A stretch of DNA of 64,000 nucleotides from Prostheceraeus crozeri (Eukaryota > Platyhelminthes > Polycladida > Euryleptidae), in NCBI GenBank assembly GCA_907163375.1, contig CAJQUW010003430.1, positions 62,001 through 126,000 of the forward strand, read 5' to 3'. Positions 23,600-36,430 of the stretch are shown here, in pieces. Both the position numbers and the translations under genes were made by a program. The first letter of the stretch is position 1, and each line of letters starts with the position of its first letter. The notes beneath the pieces are model-generated. The model made no database searches. It was not told the DNA's origin and was given only the letters and a program-made list of their open reading frames with translations.

Positions 23600-24800
23600 T
23601 CAATTAGGTAATCTATTGTAGTTGTTATTTCCTTTAACCTGTAGGGAACGCCACATGGGTCCTTTTGAGGGATCAAATTCTTTTCACTTATCGTTATCTT
23701 CTACTTCATCTTCTCCTCAATCAAAGCATTAAATTTCATTCTGACGCAATTGACATATACAAGCATCTGGGCGACCAGACCTGCAGATTAAAGTTTTGTC
23801 AATATAAGCAAATTCCGCAATTACTACACTGCCCAACACACAGTGTGGCAGACAGGCAGGAGTTCTCGTGTAAATTTTCAAATTTTTTCCCACTCTTCTT
23901 ATATTTACACAGTCCTTTTTTTCATTACCTGCCATTTGAATATTGTCAACATTTACATTTGTGCTTTATTCTTATTTTTCACATTGGTTTTACTTACTGA
24001 ATAGTCCGATTTGTGATTTAATTCATTATTAATTGTGTTTCGCCTAAGGTTAGCCCTTGCTAATTTGATCCATGCATCATAGCAGAATTTTGCTTCCATT
24101 CCAGAGTCGGCCAGCCATGTACAATAAATGCCTTGTAAAATTTTCGCACGCGTCTTGATGCGTCTTGCACCCCGTTTTTGTCAAATACCGCTTTTGTATT
24201 GACGAAATAAAGAATCATCATCACCATTGAATAAGGCATAAACATGGAATAACACCAATGTATTCTCTACGAAATCACAGTACATGACGTGGCGTGCATC
24301 TGCACATAATGCACCTGTGCGATTCAATATCATCACTCCGCTTCCAACTGAGGGGTCCATTATCCTTCTGTTTCCCTGTGAAGGACCTATCATAATTCTG
24401 TTTCCCCTCCAAAGGGGCATATAGCGGTCTATCATCATTGTTTTAGGATCTGCAGTTCGCCACAGGCAGATTTACGGGAACCGCAGAAAAAGCGGCGGGG
24501 ATTGTGCTGACTCAATTATACTGCACTTGTGCCTCATTATTTACATTGGAGTTATTCGCGTATTGAACCTTGGAACTTGACACTTAACAGGATCTGATCT
24601 GAACAAATGTTTTAGTCTCATTAATATAACAATCATGCCACGATTTTGAAAGCATCAATGAGACGTACAGCTGAAGCCGCAAGGTGGCCGAGACTTTAAG
24701 GATTATTGATGCTGAAAAATCTAGTCATGATTGCTTTTGTAGCGAATCCTTTGATTCAATGAAATTTCAGACTGCATACATAGACAGTGATTTTTACTTT
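23600..24800. other. no gene recognised
   Basis: Noncoding. At 24348-24440 a loose tandem of about 35-bp units is visible (TTCTGTTTCCC and CCTATCAT words repeated), diverged. No coding segment is supported. Confidence 0.35.
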
Positions 24801-24801
24801 A

Positions 24802-24840
24802 GAAGCCGGCAACGACGATTGTTGCCGGCTCTTCTGGGAC
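24802..24840. other. short G/C-rich hairpin
   Basis: AGAAGCCGGCAAC and GTTGCCGGCTCTTCT pair around a short loop, in otherwise A/T-rich DNA. It lies about 310 bases upstream of the H2B pseudogene and on the wrong side for a histone 3' stem-loop. Function unknown. Confidence 0.5.
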
Positions 24841-25030
24841 GACATCAATGAAATAATGCCACATAGCATTCACTTCAAAAAATATTTCATCATCAATGTG
24901 ACGCCTGCTTCTACCAAACTATTGAAATAACCGGAATATTTCATCGCCGCCTTCTGGTCGAGGAAATTTGCACACTACTGTCAATTATGAGGGTAAAAAA
25001 TGGGCATCTTTTTCAAAATATCTCATGATT

Positions 25031-25107
25031 TTTAATGATGCTGTCACATGACATAGAATTTCTTTTAATGCCATTTTATTAGTGGCCCATCATCAAACAG
25101 CTAAAAA
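25031..25107 (+). repeat. 75-bp direct repeat, copy 1
   Basis: Contains TTTTAATGATGCTGTC, GACATAGAATTTC, TTTAATGCCATT and AGTGGCCCATCAT. A close copy lies in the same orientation at 26624-26701, about 1.6 kb away. The H2B-like frame starts 40 bases downstream of copy 1. Confidence 0.8.
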
Positions 25108-25146
25108 CAAAACATCATGTGCTACAAAATGGAATTCTGATTCGCA

Positions 25147-25566
25147 ATGGCACCGAAAGTATCTGGCAAAGCCGGAAAGAAGTCTAGCAAGGCTAAGGCC
25201 CCTGACAAGCAACGCAAGCGTAAGCGTAAGGAGTGCTATGCCATCTATATCTACAAGGTACTCTGTCAGGTGCACCCCAACACTGGCATCTTCAGCAAGG
25301 CCATGTCAATCATGAACAGTTTCGTGAATGACATCTTCGAGCGAATTTCCAACGAGAGCAGCCGACTTGCTCACTACAACAAGAAGTCGACTGTCTCCAC
25401 ACGGGAGATTCATACTGCCGTTCGCTTTCTTCTGCCCGGTGAACTCCTGCCAAACCTTGATAGTGCGAGCCGGCTCGCGAAAGCTCGGAATTGTACATAA
25501 CTTTTAGCAAATAGACTGTACATATTTTTAGCAGCTTATCTTTTTTCGGGGAGACGACACAAGCGG
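25147..25566 (+). pseudogene. H2B: histone H2B, decayed C-terminus
   Basis: Core nucleosome protein sequence. [12 protein letters not shown] is the canonical animal H2B start. A basic tail and the histone fold follow: [55 protein letters not shown] and RFLLPGEL. Differences from the usual sequence include Cys for Ser in KECYAIY and VLCQVHP where Lys is normal. After GEL the frame departs from the family. The expected AK...E...K..TKYTSSK tail can be traced in the +2 frame as A-K-P, two stops, C-E-P-A-R and finally F-S-K, ending near 25566, so an indel plus nonsense changes removed the C-terminal helix and its ubiquitination lysine. No histone stem-loop was found downstream. A divergent functional variant is possible but less likely. 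Confidence 0.8.
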
Positions 25567-25569
25567 AAG

Positions 25570-26620
25570 TGAGATTCACTATGAAATTAAACAACCTCCC
25601 GTCAGCTGCCATCAACTAGTGCTCTAAGTATTGTAGTACCCCAGCTCACAGGATTCCGAAAAAATCAGTATTATCCATGTTTAAAGAGTGGTCACAAATT
25701 TCGTAAAAAAAAGAAGTCTTCGTAAACCTTATGAATGCCTTATCTCTTGGCCTAATTCTTGTCTGAATCTTTTGTGTGTGATTTAACCTTTGTGAATACA
25801 CCCCTATTCACGGTGGTCACGTCCGTGTTGCTCACTTTCAAAAATTACACACCAGAAGATTATTTGCTTAAAACGTTTTAACACTGAATTAAGTAGCCAA
25901 AAAAATCACCAATTGTGTAAATTCAAAGTGGCTTCATATTTCGGAGTTCATCATTTTTGCAAACACGGAGTTACGGATGCACGGTGTCATTAATTGCTAT
26001 CTGCAATCATGTGCATATCAGGATCAGACAGGTCGTATCTATTATGATATAATGAAATGGCAAACGCCACATACTTGTCTGATTTCATGCAATAAGCCGT
26101 CACTGAATAACCAGCAAGTTTTGGACATCATCCAGTCACGTGCGTGTAACCTGCACTACAATATCACTTCGTGTGCTTCGGTCACACTATCGCACTACCG
26201 TTTATTATGAATTCAGCAAAGAGATTGAGCGAAGTAAATTTCTCACGCTTGTCAACTTCTAAACAAAGAATCTGACGAAACAACATTATCGAGACAGGAC
26301 AGTTGTACGAATGATCTGAATTCTCCGAATCTGCAGGAATCATGTTGATCGGAGGGAGCATTTTGAAGGAATTTACAGCAATCTGCAAGCGACGGACGAC
26401 TACCTTCTTCTGATCACTGTGAGGCATTAAGAATTCTTTTCCGCTACTGAACTTGCCACCGTTTTCAATAAGTCAAGACTTCTAGTAAACTGAATCAGTT
26501 AAACAATCTAATTGTATGGTTACGGGTGACATTTCAAGTAATTTCGAGTACCGTCATGATGCATCACTCACCTGGTTTCTACTTTTGGTATTTGCATCCC
26601 GCCTGGGAATCATAATCTAT
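25570..26620. other. no gene recognised
   Basis: Sequence between the H2B pseudogene and the second direct-repeat copy. The frames at 25977-26210 (+) and 26182-26427 (-) are not recognisable. If the direct repeats are duplication scars, this whole interval with H2B would be the inserted or duplicated unit. Confidence 0.3.
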
Positions 26621-26623
26621 TCA

Positions 26624-26701
26624 ATTTTAATGATGCTGTCGCACGACATAGAATTTCATTTAATGCCATTCTATGAGTGGCCCATCATAAAACAGTTAAA
26701 A
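26624..26701 (+). repeat. 75-bp direct repeat, copy 2
   Basis: Close copy of 25031-25107 with a few substitutions (for example GTCGCACGACATAG for GTCACATGACATAG). It is followed by AAAAGCTTAATC instead of the H2B leader. Confidence 0.8.
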
Positions 26702-26709
26702 AAGCTTAA

Positions 26710-29700
26710 TCTAGTATTTATATCGGGATTCTCATACGATGATGAAAATCATCCCAGCAGCCATTTACAATAGAATATAATGCTTATATAATGACTGATG
26801 GCGTTCTCCAATCCGCAAGTGTACAAAGGCAATGCTACTGCAACCATTGGATTAATCAGTTCTTAAAAGAACTCAATGGAGCTTTCTCGTGGCAACGAAT
26901 TAGAATTGATCAGCTTTGGCACAATATCTTGTAAAAATGGAAATCTTAAGACTTGTAACACTGTTCATTCTTACTATTAATATACTAATACCATAGATTC
27001 CAAACACTACCGCATACACGTTCATACATGTACCGACTACAGATGCAGATAGTAGAAATAGAATAGGACAATGGTCACCATAGGTTAAGGAAATTAAAAA
27101 TGGATATTAAAAAACAACAGGAGACCAATGAATAAAAATTGGAAAAGTGGAGGTAAAACATGGAAATACAACGATGTTACTACACTGATTACAAGTGAAC
27201 TATATCTGATACTACACATGGTGGATAATAATAAGAATGGATAAGTGGAAAGTGGAAAATGGAGGTAAAAAATAGAACTACAATGACACTACCACACCGA
27301 AAGCAATGGAATTATACACACTATTCCTAAGACAACACATGGTAAGTACTATTTCTTCATTTGAATTTGTTATCGCCAGTTTCTTCATCCGTCTATACTA
27401 CTTCTTGTAATCCCACATTTGTTCATTTCAACTACAATACATCGACCGCTACTTCAGCTGCCGATGAATTCTACATTTACACAACTTGTAGGCCTATCAT
27501 GCAGCCAATCAAGATTTTCTGTCATGAGATACGAATGCAATAACAAGCTGCGGCATATTAACTTCAACTTCTGGAAAACCGAAAAGCATGACATAACAAC
27601 GCATACAAATGGCAATATTGTATAAAATGTTCAGGCCTACAAGGCATCGCTTGGATACCGTAGAACCCTGTGGAACAATGCTCCTTTTCGAGATATTATC
27701 AATTGGCTTATTGGCATGTCTGTGTTGAAGCTTCCTTCATGCAGAACTGACAAATAGAAGAATGTTCGTATACGAAAACTTTTGCTGTGCTATCTAAAAT
27801 TAACATCGGTTCTTGAAACTGATTCTTCCAGAAACTCCGCTTACAGTCCTGCTAGTCATTCAGTTAATGTTATGTACAACTTTGCGGTTCAATCAAGCTA
27901 ACTAGCACATTTCACTAGTATCTGGTTCTTCAATTTTCAACACTTGACAATATCTTTCGACCTCGGGTTTGATCCATTGGACTTCAGGCTTAGACCTCCC
28001 TGCGGAGCCAAAATAAACAGGTTGATTTTGAACTACTTTGGTGCAATTTAGTTCCTAATTATTCTGCGCTGTCGTCATTTGCTACTTCACTATCTACTTA
28101 TTAGCCGATCATCTCATCACTGTACAGTTTACAGTTTACCAAGAATTCCTTGCTATAGCAGATGATTATTGGTGATTCTCATGTACATGGAAGCAAAATA
28201 TCTGTCACGTTTTCACCTACTTCATTAATGATGAAGGAATCAGATCAAAGTTAAACACTTTTTGTTTGAGGGATCTTGTTGTAGCAAAAATTGTAGATGA
28301 TTCATGCTGCACCAAATGAAGACAGCAATATGTATTTCCAAGTTCAAAATTTGTAACTTCACTAATTTGCATGTCTAACTCACCTAGTAAGTGGTTTTCA
28401 AGCAGTCAATATTAAGTTTTCAGAGAAGGTTACTAATGACTGCAAAGTGCCAACACCGGATAGTTGATCAAACCAATGAACTTGTAATCGAACGACAATT
28501 CCAATGACATCATATGATACTTAAACTGAAATTTTGTGAAAATCAGTTAATACAAATAATACGAAACAGTTAAACATAACTTTTTTTAGCATCATAGAAA
28601 TCCTTGTGAACTATCGTAATAATAGATTGTTTGGATCAAATTTGTGACCATTTTATCAAAAATAAAAAATGATGCTACATAAGCGCATTTATCGTTCACC
28701 TATTCACCGCACCAAAGACGAAATAGTTGGTCAAAATATTTGATTTAGTACAATATTTGATTTACGGAAGAAATTGTGCCCACGGACTTTCGTTGACATT
28801 TGCGGAAAAATAGTGTCCACGCAACTTTCGTTTATGCCGCTCCTTAGACCATTTCTTCAAAGAATGCTTCAAAACCATGCTTGTTCAAATCGCATTCGAG
28901 CATCTCGAAAATTCGAGATCATCGTACTTCTGCATTTCGAGTCTTTCGTAACGCATAACTGATTTAAAATGGAAGTCAATGTTCAATTCAATTCCGACAT
29001 TCTATCGCTACCGTCATGTTCTCTAGGATAATCTAAGATGATCTTAGCATATTCATGTTCTATGAGCATATCTACTGATTTCATTTTAGAATCTCAGTTT
29101 TCAATGTTTTTTTCAAACAGCAATCATAATCTTACTTGATTAAGTAGATTTGAAGTTATCTATTTTCGTTTTTGTCACATGGTCAATTGTCTATCACGTG
29201 CAGGCTAAGATGGTGCTAAGATGCAGGCTTTTAGATGGTAGTCCAATTCTTTCACAAATTTAGGAATATTGAATGGATACTGGCGGAGATAAGAATGTTC
29301 AATGGAGATAAGAAGTTTTCAATGCCATCTAAGAGTGAATGCCATCATCAGTGAATTGAACAATATTGACAAAACAAATCCTTAAGCCAATATTCAAAAA
29401 TATGACTTTAGTGTCAGATTCTCTCCATCAATTCTTCCTTTGCGATCGTCTCCATATCTTCCAAGTTTGATTGAATGCTCTCCATACGTCGTTTGAATCA
29501 TCTTATGTACTTATGTTTATCGTTCCAAAGTTCCATCACCAGACCTGTATGTGTATTATAGTGCATGCATCAGTTATCAGTTGTTCAAGTTTTCCACAAA
29601 CGTCTCGCCTCCACCGTCACGTTTTGCATATGAGTAGAAATCTTGAGACTAATTGCGGATTAGATGCTCGAGAATTGGTCTCAAGAATAGAAAGAATATT

Positions 29701-30085
29701 AACCTTGGATCAGCAGAACGACATCATAGGCTGTAGATCGTTTCAGAAGGCAGTAGGCACGAGAGTAGTCTTTACTAGAAATTCTATCACAATAAGATCT
29801 AGACTTAAGGTCCGATTAAATGAGGATTCCCAGATCGCTGACAGAATAAACAAGTCTTAAGGCAACATCATTCAGCATGTGATGAATGTCTTCAGAGAAC
29901 TTTTGCCAATAGAAAATGTACAGCATTTATCAACAGCTAAATTTAGTTTCCATGTACGACACCATGCAAGCCTCAAAAGTTTTTAGACCTATGAGCGAAA
30001 ATGTACTGCTACCATCACAGGAATGATAGAACAGAATCATCAGCAAATAGCTTCACAGATGTGCTTGATTCGAAACATTCAAAAA
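26710..30085. other. no gene recognised; one weak tandem repeat
   Basis: At 27134-27345 two diverged units share AAGTGGAGGTAAAA.ATGGAA.TACAA and end in ACACATGGT, about 115 bases apart. Otherwise no supported gene. The 129-residue frame at 29471-29860 is not recognisable, and its composition is not convincing. Confidence 0.35.
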
Positions 30086-30088
30086 TAT

Positions 30089-30096
30089 CATATATA

Positions 30097-30158
<62 letters not shown>
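30089..30158. repeat. (AT)n microsatellite
   Basis: About 70 bases of almost pure AT dinucleotides with one TATTAT interruption near 30102. Confidence 0.97.
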
Positions 30159-30161
<3 letters not shown>

Positions 30162-30339
30162 ATATTTATAAAACAAAAATATGACTAGACCAATTAACGA
30201 TTAATTTACTTTTTTAATTAAATAATACATTTTTTTGATAAACTGACAGCAACTGACCAATAACTAATTGGTGTAGTCTTATTTTTGTTTCATGAATTTA
30301 ACTGACCAATGGCGATCAAAAAAAAATATATATATTAGG

Positions 30340-32720
30340 AAAAGCAGGGGTTGAAGCACAGTACCTTGGGAAACCCCGACAATTGAGTTTACACTATGGG
30401 GTCCTCCACGACAGCCTGAGATCGACTATTTAAAAAAATTGAAATCCAGCTAAGAAGTTTATTATTGAATCCACAACTTTTAAGTTTCAGAATCAACTTG
30501 CTATGTACAAAAGAGTCGAAAGCTGGGGCCATGTCACTGTTTACAGTGTGATAAAAATGATTGTTCATAGATGATTAACACATTGATATCACTGTCACTT
30601 GATTATTATTTAGCAACGAATTTCTATCAGATATTCAAACATTCTTTCAGCAATTAAGCGTTCCATTACTTTTCAAAGATGTGAGGTAAGGAAGTAGGTC
30701 TGCAATCAGAGGTAGAGGTTGACTGACATTTGTGCTTGTAAACAGGAATAACTAACGCGTCTTTCCAGATATCGGGAGTGAAACCATACAATAATGACTT
30801 CTCAAACAATATTGTAAGATAAAGAGAATAAAAAAACCAAGTGCAACTTCCTTTAATTGGCAGGCCGATGAAGAATTGGTTGTGTGGGAAAGGGTTGGTC
30901 GCAAATTCATGATCGCCTTCGAGATTTCAGATGGAAAATTCTATCATGCTGAGGGAAAGGTCAGTTTTCAGTTCAGGGAACGGTTCTAGACGGGAAAGTG
31001 GGAAAATCGTTATCATATTTTGAAAAAATTGATGAAATGTAATATTCACAGCATTTGTTTTATGAAGCTCATTACTCACAGGTTCATCAGATTCTTTGTT
31101 GATTGTTGGTATACTGATAGTATATCTTAGCTCTCTGTTGATGTAGAAATAAGAGGAATTCAGGTTTCTGTTTTTTTACTTTCGGTTTTTTTAAGGATTA
31201 GTCTTTTTACATCGCGATTATACTCCAGCGTATATTTGATACATTAATTTGTCTCTTATCTTGTGCAGTAACTTTCTCAATGCTGTAGATTTCTTGTTGG
31301 TATTGTGCGTCACAGCACGTTGAGGAATGTATTTATTAATGTCATCAACCATGACAGAACGAAAGAAGGCCCACATATTGCTGATCCATTGGGATGGGTT
31401 AACATATTCGGAGTAGTACTCAAGAGAAAACATCTAAGAATGCCATGGAACAGACCGTACAAAGGCTGTCATGCCATCCACAGCCTTTCAATTGCTTATG
31501 AACTTTCCTGACATTAACTTGTATTGTAAAAAAGAACAGCAGCATGGTCACATGTAGAGTGATATGGATCTGACACTTTCAGCCGAGGAATATTAGAAGG
31601 ATAACGAGTGAGAATAAGATCAAGAGTTGACAGTTGACGAGTAGGCACATCGAACAACTGGATACGATCGTTACGATGAACCATTTCAGAGGTTCTGCCT
31701 TGCATCAGCAAGACTTTCAGGGACAACCCAATTGATTGATGGGAAGTTGAAATCACCACTTGCATGTATTACCAGAGAGTGATCAACTGATCAACAGTCA
31801 TAGCCGATTCAATTAGACGTTTAAAAGAAGAAACACAATCAGAATTGGTTCTAGGAGGATTATAAATGGCAGTAAATCTTAGAAAAAGATAGATCCAAAT
31901 ATACTATCTTGTTATTCGATTATCGTATCAGAGATACTTCAGCAACTACCAACTTTGTCCGAGTAAAAATTATGACTCCACCATAACCATCATGTCTATA
32001 GTAACGATAAGGACTACACTCGAAACCATTAAAGGTAGGGAATTAGGTGTACGGTGTCTCAACCACGATTCAGCAAATATTAAAATGTCATATCACATCT
32101 CTTTGATGAAAGAATGAAATGTGAATTGGGGAGTTTATTCTTCAATGATCTATCGTTACAGAAATAACACTTCAGAGAAGCGATGTCGCACTGATTGGCG
32201 TATGATTTGTTGGTGACAGGAACATTGAAATTAGGACCAACTTCATTTTGGGTAGATTCGGTGAGCGGAGTCTTTCACCAAGTTGTCGTAGTTATCGTAG
32301 GAGACTGGATTATCAGAAATACTTATCAAGCCAAGTTTCGGTAAACTGATCTCATCACTTTGATATTCTGAAGCTTTGAAGGGTAATCAATTTTATTGGT
32401 AAGGGATCTGGCGTTATACAGCAAGATCGAATGTGCAGGGACATAAACAGTTTTGGATCTTCGTTTTGAGAATCGGCTGATCGGTATCATCAGACTTTGG
32501 TAGACTGAGTAAATAAGGGAAAGAAACGGAACTAGTGTTAGGTGTAGCTAGAATTTTGTAATACCATGATTTGAGTCTATCAAGGCGAGGGATGTTAGCA
32601 CAGGGTTGACGTAATCGCAGGGTATTCTCACGAGAATATATTTTCGAATATTTCCCATGAAGTCGGATCGGCAACCGAAGCGAAAAGGCAAGGATGAAGC
32701 GACCAAATGATTTAGCCACT
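30340..32720 (-). pseudogene. CR1/Jockey-group LINE, decayed
   Basis: Minus-strand remains of a non-LTR retrotransposon, read from high to low coordinates. First comes an N-L-R-S-L-x-N-K-like line (YNARSLTNKID near 32400; DDRSLKNKL near 32140), as at the start of LINE endonucleases. Then IYNPPRTNSDCVSSFKRL (near 31860), and FDVPTRQLSTLDLILTRYP with PRLKVSDPYH (31740-31540), the endonuclease C-terminal block. The reverse transcriptase begins as ISGKTR/IWKDALVIPVYK (near 30770), then AFDSFVHSKLILKLKSCGFN (near 30490). It ends at a GFPKVL-type relic of GVPQGTVL (near 30360). Many stops and frame changes interrupt it. The palm with the YADD box and the 3' end are missing; the (AT)n tract lies beyond. 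Its 5' side carries a small MITE at 32725. Confidence 0.75.
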
Positions 32721-32724
32721 GAAC

Positions 32725-32847
32725 CAGGGATCGCAATTTTCCGTTTTTTTCCGAAATTAGTCTAATGCAAATATATCAAATTTATGCATTCAAGCCCCGG
32801 CTTTTCCCGATTTTCCGTTTTTCTTCTTGAGTGAATTTCGATCCCTG
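32725..32847. mobile_element. hAT-type MITE, 123 bp
   Basis: Ends CAGGGATCGCAATTTTCC and, on the other strand, CAGGGATCGAAATTCAC. Flanking 8-bp copies CACTGAAC (32717-32724) and CACTTAAC (32848-32855) agree at 7 of 8 bases. This fits an hAT target duplication with one later change. Subterminal TTTCCG/CGGAAA words are repeated. It has no coding capacity. Confidence 0.75.
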
Positions 32848-32859
32848 CACTTAACCATC

Positions 32860-33515
32860 AATGCATTGACCACATATGAGTAGACAAACTTGTGATCGCT
32901 GGCATGCATGAGTGACACACATTCAGTGGGTGAACTGAGTGAAAACTTAGGGAACATAAGTCTGTGACTGGGAAAGGCATGAGGAGAGAAGCTGAGGTTG
33001 CGAATGCGTTTGCTACGACGTTGATTTCGTAGACTGAAGGCCTAAAATGTGAAATATGCACATGACGTCGGCGGGAGTAACTCACGAAGGAAGTTGAAGC
33101 GAACATTGATTCATGCGGTGATTCAGGCCGCTTGGGAAAACCCAGATTGAAAAAATGGCCGTTGAATCATGGACTTGATTGAATAGGCAGCCAATAAGTG
33201 AAATTGAATAGCAACTTGAACAAGTATGAGATAACTGCGCACTTGGTGATGACTGCAAGCATCACCAATGAAAAGCAAATTCAATGCTATATAAGCTGAT
33301 GTAGGTTTTATGTATTTGCCCGGATAGAAACATGAACAATAGCTCAATATGAATTGCACCAAATGATTTAACGAGACGTCAGTATAGATGCACCCACTCG
33401 CTAAGCCAGCCGTCGCTGCTTGTCCTATTGACAGTCTAATTTTCATAACTTTCTTCTGTGTCCCTTCCATCTGTTCAATCTGACCTTCACTCAACTATTT
33501 TGCCGCCCAGCCATG
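32860..33515. other. no clear gene; minus-strand frames unassigned
   Basis: Two minus-strand frames (32858-33106 and 33123-33494) lie between LINE remnants. Neither shows a domain I recognise. They may be further LINE-derived sequence. Confidence 0.3.
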
Positions 33516-33519
33516 AAAC

Positions 33520-33835
33520 ACCCTTGGTAGTATAATAGTATTCCACATCACCTTTGTCAATTTTGCCTTGTAGTATTTCTCCTGTATGACCACCCAAATC
33601 CAATTTATTATTCTTCCCTATTCACGTATTCCAATCCACGTATTTCCTGCAGCAGCCCTTGTCCCGCCAATTTTAATCTTCTTTTTCATCCTATTTGTAT
33701 GATTTCGCTCTTCTCCATGTTAAGTGTTAACCCGCATGCCCTGATCACGTGCTTTAAAGCAATCAATTTTCCCTCCAACTCCTTCTCAGTGTACTAAGCG
33801 TCATCTTGTGTATATTCAAGACATTTGCCGCATTC
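33520..33835 (-). pseudogene. LINE polymerase fragment
   Basis: Minus-strand translation across frames gives TEKELEGKLIALKHVIRACG then LTLNMEKSEI, matching the part of LINE reverse transcriptases just after the YADD box (…L…CGL.LN..KTE.M). It is followed by NREE and GFGW words in other frames. Heavily decayed; the clade is unclear. Confidence 0.5.
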
Positions 33836-33839
33836 CATA

Positions 33840-34620
33840 TTTCATTTAATTTCTTGAATAACCTGATATGTTATTGATCGATTTTTTAACTTATTATGTT
33901 ATTGATTCGATTGTTAACGATTTTTTCGTTATGGGTCATTCCACATCAAAACGTCAAATGGCCTGTGGCGAAGGTTCTCAGATTTTCTTGAAATTCACAT
34001 ATTTTCATCATTTGGGTCTATCCAGATGAAATGCAAAATATTTCGGAAAAATTACATTCCATCGGGAAGGTCACTTGCGTGGTCTTGACCTATTCAAATT
34101 TTCTATTTTTAGAGAATTTATGAAAAATCATACACATCTTTGACAGCCTACATCACCGATCTCGCAGCGAAGTTGAGGAAAATTCTTCTTGGACTACTTA
34201 ATCGATTCCCAACCATAGATGTTCCAAGCGGAATTCATAACTTTTTCACTGCGAGAAAATTTCTGTGGGCCCTCAAAAAAAGTAAAAATTTCAGAAAATT
34301 TTTGAAAAAATCGAATTTTCAAACATTTCTTAAAAAATGCAAAATCAATTTTGCGGTCCCTTCTTCCACAGGCGACTACAAATACATCCAAATGATTGTA
34401 AAAAAATATTTAGAAAATCACTGTGGATCGGGGAAGTGGCTTTTTTTGATATCAAATTATATGAACAATGTTTAATTTTTGACATCTTGACTCAGTCCTG
34501 ACAATGTCTCGCAGCAGCTACGTCAATTTTGATAGGTTGAGTGTTTTACGCTTCACATTATCTATCTGAAACTGCAATCAGAAGTAACTTTTTCCACCCA
34601 GAAGCATGATTTTTTTTGAA
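33840..34620. other. no gene recognised
   Basis: A/T- and poly-A-rich. The 111-residue frame at 34140-34475 is Lys/Phe-rich and arises from AAA/TTT runs, so I do not call it. Confidence 0.35.
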
Positions 34621-34623
34621 TTT

Positions 34624-34704
34624 GAAAATGTGGCAAAATTGGCTTGTTTTTTTGTGCTGCTACTATCAAATTTATAAGTAGTACGTTCTCTGTAATTAAC
34701 AGAT
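34624..34704. repeat. 81-bp inverted repeat, left arm
   Basis: GAAAATGTGGCAAAATTGGC through GCTGCTACTATCAAATTTAT to TAATTAACAGAT. Its inverse, about 90% alike, is at 36431-36511. The pair could bound a 1.9-kb element (34624-36511). No clear target duplication was found. Confidence 0.75.
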
Positions 34705-36430
34705 ACTACTATTTCATATTAGCAACTCGCTAATTTGAACTCGGATGAATTATATGTTCGACCTATGTTGTTATCCTTTCCTCGGTGATCCTCTCAATTT
34801 CTGTTCTCAAAGGCATTGTGTATTATTGCATCTTATATTAAGACTCGTTAATTAGGGCCTCTAAGGTCTTAGCTCATTCACGGTCTTAATTAAAGAGTTT
34901 TGATTGTATCTCTAATAATCCGCTAAATGTTGAAACACGTTTCTCATTTTCCCCTTAATATTTGAAAGGCAGTCAAATTCTTTTAATTTATTGAGGCAAA
35001 AGGTAACCTCTGACCGGATTGCTTAATTATCTACAGACAAGATGAATGAAATAGGCACAGACCTAATTAAAGACTTCCTGCTTTCATCAACACGTGAAGC
35101 CGGTAAACAGATCATAAATGTCTCTCGCCAGGAAATACTTGGGCAAGTTCACGGCAATTATTGATGATAAAAACGTTCATAATTAGAAACTCATATGATA
35201 ATAGGTAAACATTTACACAATTTCTACTTATATATCGGTAAGTAATCACGCAGTGCGCATGGCTTCTGGTACAAGTTTTTATTAAGTCTTTCCACAATTA
35301 CAGCTTGATAAAATTGTATCCCAGTTATTTCACTGAGAGTAGGTGTGTATTAGCATCAGTGACTTCTTGGGTCTCACTCAATAAGTCTTCTCTGCGAATA
35401 CTTTTGATCTTCAAATTTGATGAATAAATGAGAATTTTTTTGCTTAAATGTGCTAGTCTCTCGCACTTGCCGCTCACAACGGACCATCCTAGAATTTCAG
35501 GGATTCCTTCACACACACGGCATCGAAGCTGCCGTGACTCAATCTAAACCAAGCAGCATACACGTGCTTGAAAATTGATAAATATTTATGTACATGAAAG
35601 CGGCTATCATTTTTTAAATCACTATAACTGATTAGTAGGAAATGTCCTAAGACTTGAAATAATCACGAAACTATTTGGCTACCGTTGACGATGCGCTTCG
35701 TCCAAAAAAGGACTCAACAGTTCGGCTCAGAAGGGCGAAAAATAGCTATATCTACATGCATTGGAAACTTAGGCCTATTGGAAATATACATGTTGAGATT
35801 AGAAACAACTCGACTGAAGTTCTCCCACTTCGAAGAAACAAGCATCAAGGAAAGTTTTCCCCCGCAAGTGTCTATAATCCACCTTGTCCTCTCCTCAAAG
35901 TATTTAACAGTCGACGGCAAATTGTGCCAGATTGAGCCATGATATAAAAAATGAAGGAGATCATTTAATCTGGACTTTTCTAACGTAAAAGAACAGTAAG
36001 TGTATTGCAAACTAAATTAGACATAAAACCAATATTTATTTACTTGCTTCTTATTTTAGTAAAGAAGAAAATGACTCGACAAATGATTGGGTCTTCGTCG
36101 ATTACTTAGGTGATCAATATCCTGGACAAATAATTTCGATTAGTGAAAATGGGCAGAGGTCAGCACGCTAGCCAGAGCAGGACAATATTTCAGGTACTCC
36201 AAGTCTCCCGATATTCACAGACATCCAGGGGAGGACATCGTAAAGAAAATTGAGGAACCAACACAAGAGGATTTTACAGGCCATGCTAATTCTGATAGAG
36301 ATTTTCCTATATTTGAAATAGATACTCGAGTTAACTAAGTTGAAATGTTTTGGTTTAGAAATATGAGTCACAGTAATCAATGAACTTATTTCCTTTAATC
36401 ATTGAGTAAATCCTTTCATTGAGATGAACA
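34705..36430. other. interval inside the 81-bp inverted repeats
   Basis: No transposase is recognisable. A minus-strand frame near 35714-36010 contains GSIWHNLPSTVKYF, loosely like the IWNSLP motif near the end of LINE polymerases, but the evidence is thin. Confidence 0.3.

Noticed and set aside
24802-24840. Histone mRNA 3' stem-loop
   Set aside because: It lies upstream of the H2B sequence and its stem (GCCGGCAAC) is not the conserved GGCTCTT-type stem; no purine-rich downstream element.
29471-29860. 129-residue frame considered as a gene
   Set aside because: Composition looks random, no domain, no splice or promoter support.
34140-34475. 111-residue frame rich in Lys and Phe
   Set aside because: Arises from AAA/TTT runs; no similarity or gene context.
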